Source: Pseudomonas umsongensis
GTDB taxonomy: Bacteria; Pseudomonadota; Gammaproteobacteria; Pseudomonadales; Pseudomonadaceae
Reading direction: 5' to 3'
Assembly: GCF_002236105.1 (NCBI RefSeq)
Contig: NZ_NIWU01000005.1
Coordinates: 186,001-250,000, forward strand
DNA: 64,000 bases
Part shown: in pieces, positions 61,913 to 64,000 of the stretch
Layout of the letters: each line of letters begins with the position of its first letter
How positions within the stretch are numbered: the stretch's first letter is position 1
The notes under the pieces: model-generated
Databases searched by the model: none
Told to the model about the DNA's origin: nothing
The model's input: the letters and a program-made list of their open reading frames with translations, nothing else
Program-made: the position numbers and the translations under genes

Positions 61913-62566
61913 ATGGCCCTGGCAATTTTTGATCTGGACGAAACCCTGATCCACGGCGACTGCGCCTCGTTGTGGAGCGAACAAATGGTCCGCCTCGGCT
62001 GGGTCGACGGCGAATCCTTCCTGCGTCGCGACAAGGAATTGATGGACGCCTACGGCAGGGGGCACCTGGCCATGGAGGACTACATGGCCTTCAGCCTGGA
62101 ACCCTTGATCGGCCGAACTCCCGCAGAAGTCGAGCACTTGGTCGGCCCTTGGGTGGAAGACTTTATCGAACCGATCATCTTCAGCGACGCCACCAAAACC
62201 ATCGCCGCCCACCGCAAGGCCGGCGACCGGATCCTGGTGATCTCGGCCTCGGGCGTCCATTTGGTCAAGCCGATTGCCGAACGCCTGGGCATCGATGAAA
62301 TCCTGGGTATCGAACTGGAAGTGGCACACGGGGCCTATACCGGCAAGACCGTCGGCACCCTGACCTACCGCGAAGGCAAGATCACCCGGTTGCTGGAGTG
62401 GCTGGATGCCGAAGAGGAAAACCTGGAAGGCGCGAGTTTCTACTCGGACTCACGCAATGATTTGCCGTTGTTGCTGAAGGTCGATTACCCGCACGTGGTG
62501 AACCCCGACCCGGTGTTGCTTGAGCAGGCGCAAAAGGCCGGCTGGCCAATCCACACCTGGAAATAG
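61913..62566 (+). CDS. HAD-IB (SerB-like) phosphatase
   Basis: 217 residues. Motif I is IFDLDETLIHGD (nucleophile Asp plus acid/base Asp), motif II ILVISASG, motif III Lys region GKI, and motif IV FYSDSRNDLP. It belongs to the subfamily IB with SerB and CicA. It is the last gene, 34 bases after the ATPase, and could remove phosphate from the monoester released by the phosphodiesterase. ATG at 61913. Confidence 0.88.
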   Translation: MALAIFDLDETLIHGDCASLWSEQMVRLGWVDGESFLRRDKELMDAYGRGHLAMEDYMAFSLEPLIGRTPAEVEHLVGPWVEDFIEPIIFSDATKTIAAHRKAGDRILVISASGVHLVKPIAERLGIDEILGIELEVAHGAYTGKTVGTLTYREGKITRLLEWLDAEEENLEGASFYSDSRNDLPLLLKVDYPHVVNPDPVLLEQAQKAGWPIHTWK

Positions 62567-62576
62567 TACCTCGCCC

Positions 62577-62662
62577 TGATCATTCCCACGCTCCGCGTGG
62601 GAATGCAGCCCGGGACGCAGAGCGTCCGACGAGGCATTCCCACGCAGAGCGTAGGAACGATC
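62577..62662. repeat. Compound palindromic repeat between HAD phosphatase and qor-like gene
   Basis: GATCATTCCCACGCTCCGCG near 62577 is mirrored by CGCAGAGCGTAGGAACGATC ending at 62662, with a nested GGACGCAGAGCGTCC hairpin. This is another pseudomonad intergenic repeat; a half copy lies at 16317-16341 before atuD. It may terminate the two convergent genes. Confidence 0.85.
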
Positions 62663-62666
62663 GGTA

Positions 62667-63629
62667 TCAGAGCAGGCTTTCGTCAATCACCAACACCAAC
62701 TTCCCCGCCACCTTGTTACTCGCCAACTCGGCAAACGCCGCTTCGGCGTCCTTGATCGGGAAAGCCTTGGCCAGTTGCGGGCTCAAGCGTTTATCCGCAA
62801 ACAGCGGCCAGACGTGCTGGCGCAGATCGCTGAACAGATCCGCCTTGAACTGATCATCGCGGCTGCGCAGGGTCGAGCCCAGCAACTGCACACGCTTGGC
62901 CAGCACCTGCGCCAGGTCGAGCGTGGCCTCGCGGCCGCCCATCAGACCGATCAGCACCCAACGGCCATCAGTCGCCATCAGTTTCAGGTTCAACGCTGCG
63001 TAGTTGCCGCCCACCGGATCGAGGACGACGTCGAATGGCCCCAAGTCGCGCAGGCTGTCCAGTTCGTCAGTGCGCACCACACCGCCCTGGGCGCCGAGCG
63101 CTTCGCAATAGGCCAGGCGCTCAGCAGAGCCGACACTGACCCAGCACGGATTGCCGAACGCCTTGCACAGCTGAATGGCAGCTGAACCGATTCCACTCGC
63201 TCCGGCGTGCAACAGCACTTTTTCACCGGGCTTGAGATGCGCAAGCTGAAACAAGTTCAACCAGACGGTTGCGTAGACTTCCGGCAACGCGGCCGCTTCC
63301 GCCAACGACATTTCGTCGGGAACCGGCAACACGTGCCGCCCGTCGACCACCACCTCCTGGGCCATCCCGCCCCCGGCCAGCAAGGCGCAAACCCGATCGC
63401 CCACCTGCCAGGACGATCCCGGTCCGACCTCGCTGATCACCCCCGAACACTCTAGACCAAGCACTTGGCTGGCACCCGGCGGTGGCGGATAAAGACCGGC
63501 CTTCTGCAACAAGTCGGCACGATTGAGACCTGCTGCCGCCACTCGAATACGAACTTGCCCTACATCACACGCAGGACTGGGCTCTTCAACCCACACCACT
63601 TGACCGTCAACGCCTTGCAATGCTTTCAC
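62667..63629 (-). CDS. NAD(P)H quinone oxidoreductase (PIG3-like MDR family)
   Basis: 320 residues with start GTG at 63629 (GGAGG four bases upstream). GroES-like N-terminal domain (RVAAAGLNRADLLQKAGLYP; LGLECSGVISEVG) and Rossmann domain with VLLHAGASGIGSAAIQL. It lacks the zinc ligands of alcohol dehydrogenases and reduces quinones with NADPH. Divergent from the prc-type protease gene, as in P. aeruginosa (PA3256/PA3257). Confidence 0.9.
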   Translation of the reverse strand: MKALQGVDGQVVWVEEPSPACDVGQVRIRVAAAGLNRADLLQKAGLYPPPPGASQVLGLECSGVISEVGPGSSWQVGDRVCALLAGGGMAQEVVVDGRHVLPVPDEMSLAEAAALPEVYATVWLNLFQLAHLKPGEKVLLHAGASGIGSAAIQLCKAFGNPCWVSVGSAERLAYCEALGAQGGVVRTDELDSLRDLGPFDVVLDPVGGNYAALNLKLMATDGRWVLIGLMGGREATLDLAQVLAKRVQLLGSTLRSRDDQFKADLFSDLRQHVWPLFADKRLSPQLAKAFPIKDAEAAFAELASNKVAGKLVLVIDESLL

Positions 63630-63735
63630 AGTGCCTCCATAGTGAGTCTGGACTGAGCCCGAAGCTTGTAGCACCGGGCTTTTTGCATTATGCGACCGGC
63701 CCATGTGGAACCGGCGACTTCAAAGACGGCCTAAT

Positions 63736-64000
63736 ATGCGTTATCAATTGTCCCCGCGTCGAATCAACATGAAGCGTTTGTTCCCCAGCACTGCCCTCGC
63801 CCTTTTCATCGGTATCGGCCTGCTGCCGATGTCCGGCAATACTTTCGCAGCCAACAGCTGGGACAAGCTTCAGCCCGACCGTGACGAAGTCATCGCCAGT
63901 CTGAACGTCGTGGAGTTGCTCAAGCGCCACCACTACAGCAAGCCGCCGCTCGATGACGCGCGCTCGGTGATCATCTACGACAGCTACCTGAAATTGCTCG
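63736..64000 (+). CDS. prc: Tail-specific (carboxy-terminal processing) protease Prc, N-terminal part cut by window edge
   Basis: 88 codons to the window end. Starts MRYQLSPRRINMKRLFPSTA; the second Met at 63769 is an alternative and the more usual start. A signal peptide (FPSTALALFIGIGLLPMSG, cleavage near FAANS) is followed by the conserved Prc leader NVVELLKRHHYSKPPLDD. PDZ and catalytic domains lie beyond the edge. In P. aeruginosa Prc (AlgO) trims periplasmic proteins and affects alginate control. Confidence 0.85.
   Translation, partial: MRYQLSPRRINMKRLFPSTALALFIGIGLLPMSGNTFAANSWDKLQPDRDEVIASLNVVELLKRHHYSKPPLDDARSVIIYDSYLKLL

Noticed and set aside
57265..62566. Assignment of the right-hand ABC system as a known 2-aminoethylphosphonate or polyamine transporter
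   Set aside because: No phnW, phnX or polyamine catabolic genes accompany it, and the phosphodiesterase plus HAD phosphatase point elsewhere; the ligand is left open.

Overview
The window reads as a chromosomal segment of a Pseudomonas species of the P. fluorescens complex. The coding DNA is GC-rich. The gene neighbourhoods match known Pseudomonas loci (kdp; atuR-atuABCDEF; sagS-ospR-gpx-msrB-aminotransferase-htpX; the dgt region beside a RocS2/RocA2-like pair; quinone oxidoreductase next to prc). The gaps carry the palindromic REP-type repeats typical of this group. I see no rRNA, tRNA, insertion sequence, prophage or CRISPR array. Two genes are cut by the window edges: kdpD at the left and a prc-type protease at the right.

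Left part (1-11.8 kb): kdpFABC-kdpD on the minus strand encodes the high-affinity K+ pump and its sensor, with a KdpE-box-like sequence upstream of kdpF and REP hairpins between kdpB, kdpC and kdpD. Next come a small DUF2897 protein, an orphan siderophore-type N-acyltransferase preceded by an exact PvdS iron-starvation box, an 877-residue protein built of three alternating domain repeats, a periplasmic family 3 solute-binding protein and the TetR regulator atuR.

Centre-left (12-23 kb): atuABCDEF for acyclic terpene (citronellol/geraniol) catabolism is divergent from atuR, with an inverted-repeat operator between them. It is followed by a DEDDh exonuclease, ppnP, a MOSC protein and a roughly 360 bp palindromic repeat.

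Centre (22.8-34.6 kb): cheV has a sigma-28 (FliA) promoter and stands divergent from a protein that looks like an Hpt domain without its histidine. A NarL-type two-component pair, a YegS-like lipid kinase, molybdenum cofactor genes (moeA, moaB, mobA), small envelope proteins, an RluA-type pseudouridine synthase, a glutaredoxin-like protein and amtB with a -24/-12 promoter follow.

Centre-right (34.6-54.5 kb): a DUF883/holin-X/small-protein envelope operon leads into a c-di-GMP and signalling block (EAL-YkuI_C protein, dGTPase, lone receiver, LuxR-type regulator, BvgS-type hybrid kinase, dCache-HAMP-GAF-HD-GYP protein). A redox and stress block follows: free methionine sulfoxide reductase, an AAA-type ATPase, SagS hybrid kinase, OspR, glutathione peroxidase, MsrB, an AlaA-like aminotransferase and HtpX.

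Right end (54.6-64 kb): tpm and a ygiD-type dioxygenase are followed by a GntR/UTRA regulator controlling an ABC importer. The importer genes are interleaved with a cytoplasmic NPP-type phosphodiesterase and followed by a HAD-IB phosphatase. Both divergent promoters carry a PhnF-like operator, so this looks like a dedicated uptake-and-cleavage system for an unidentified organophosphorus compound. It is the best candidate here for an undescribed system. A quinone oxidoreductase and the start of prc close the window.
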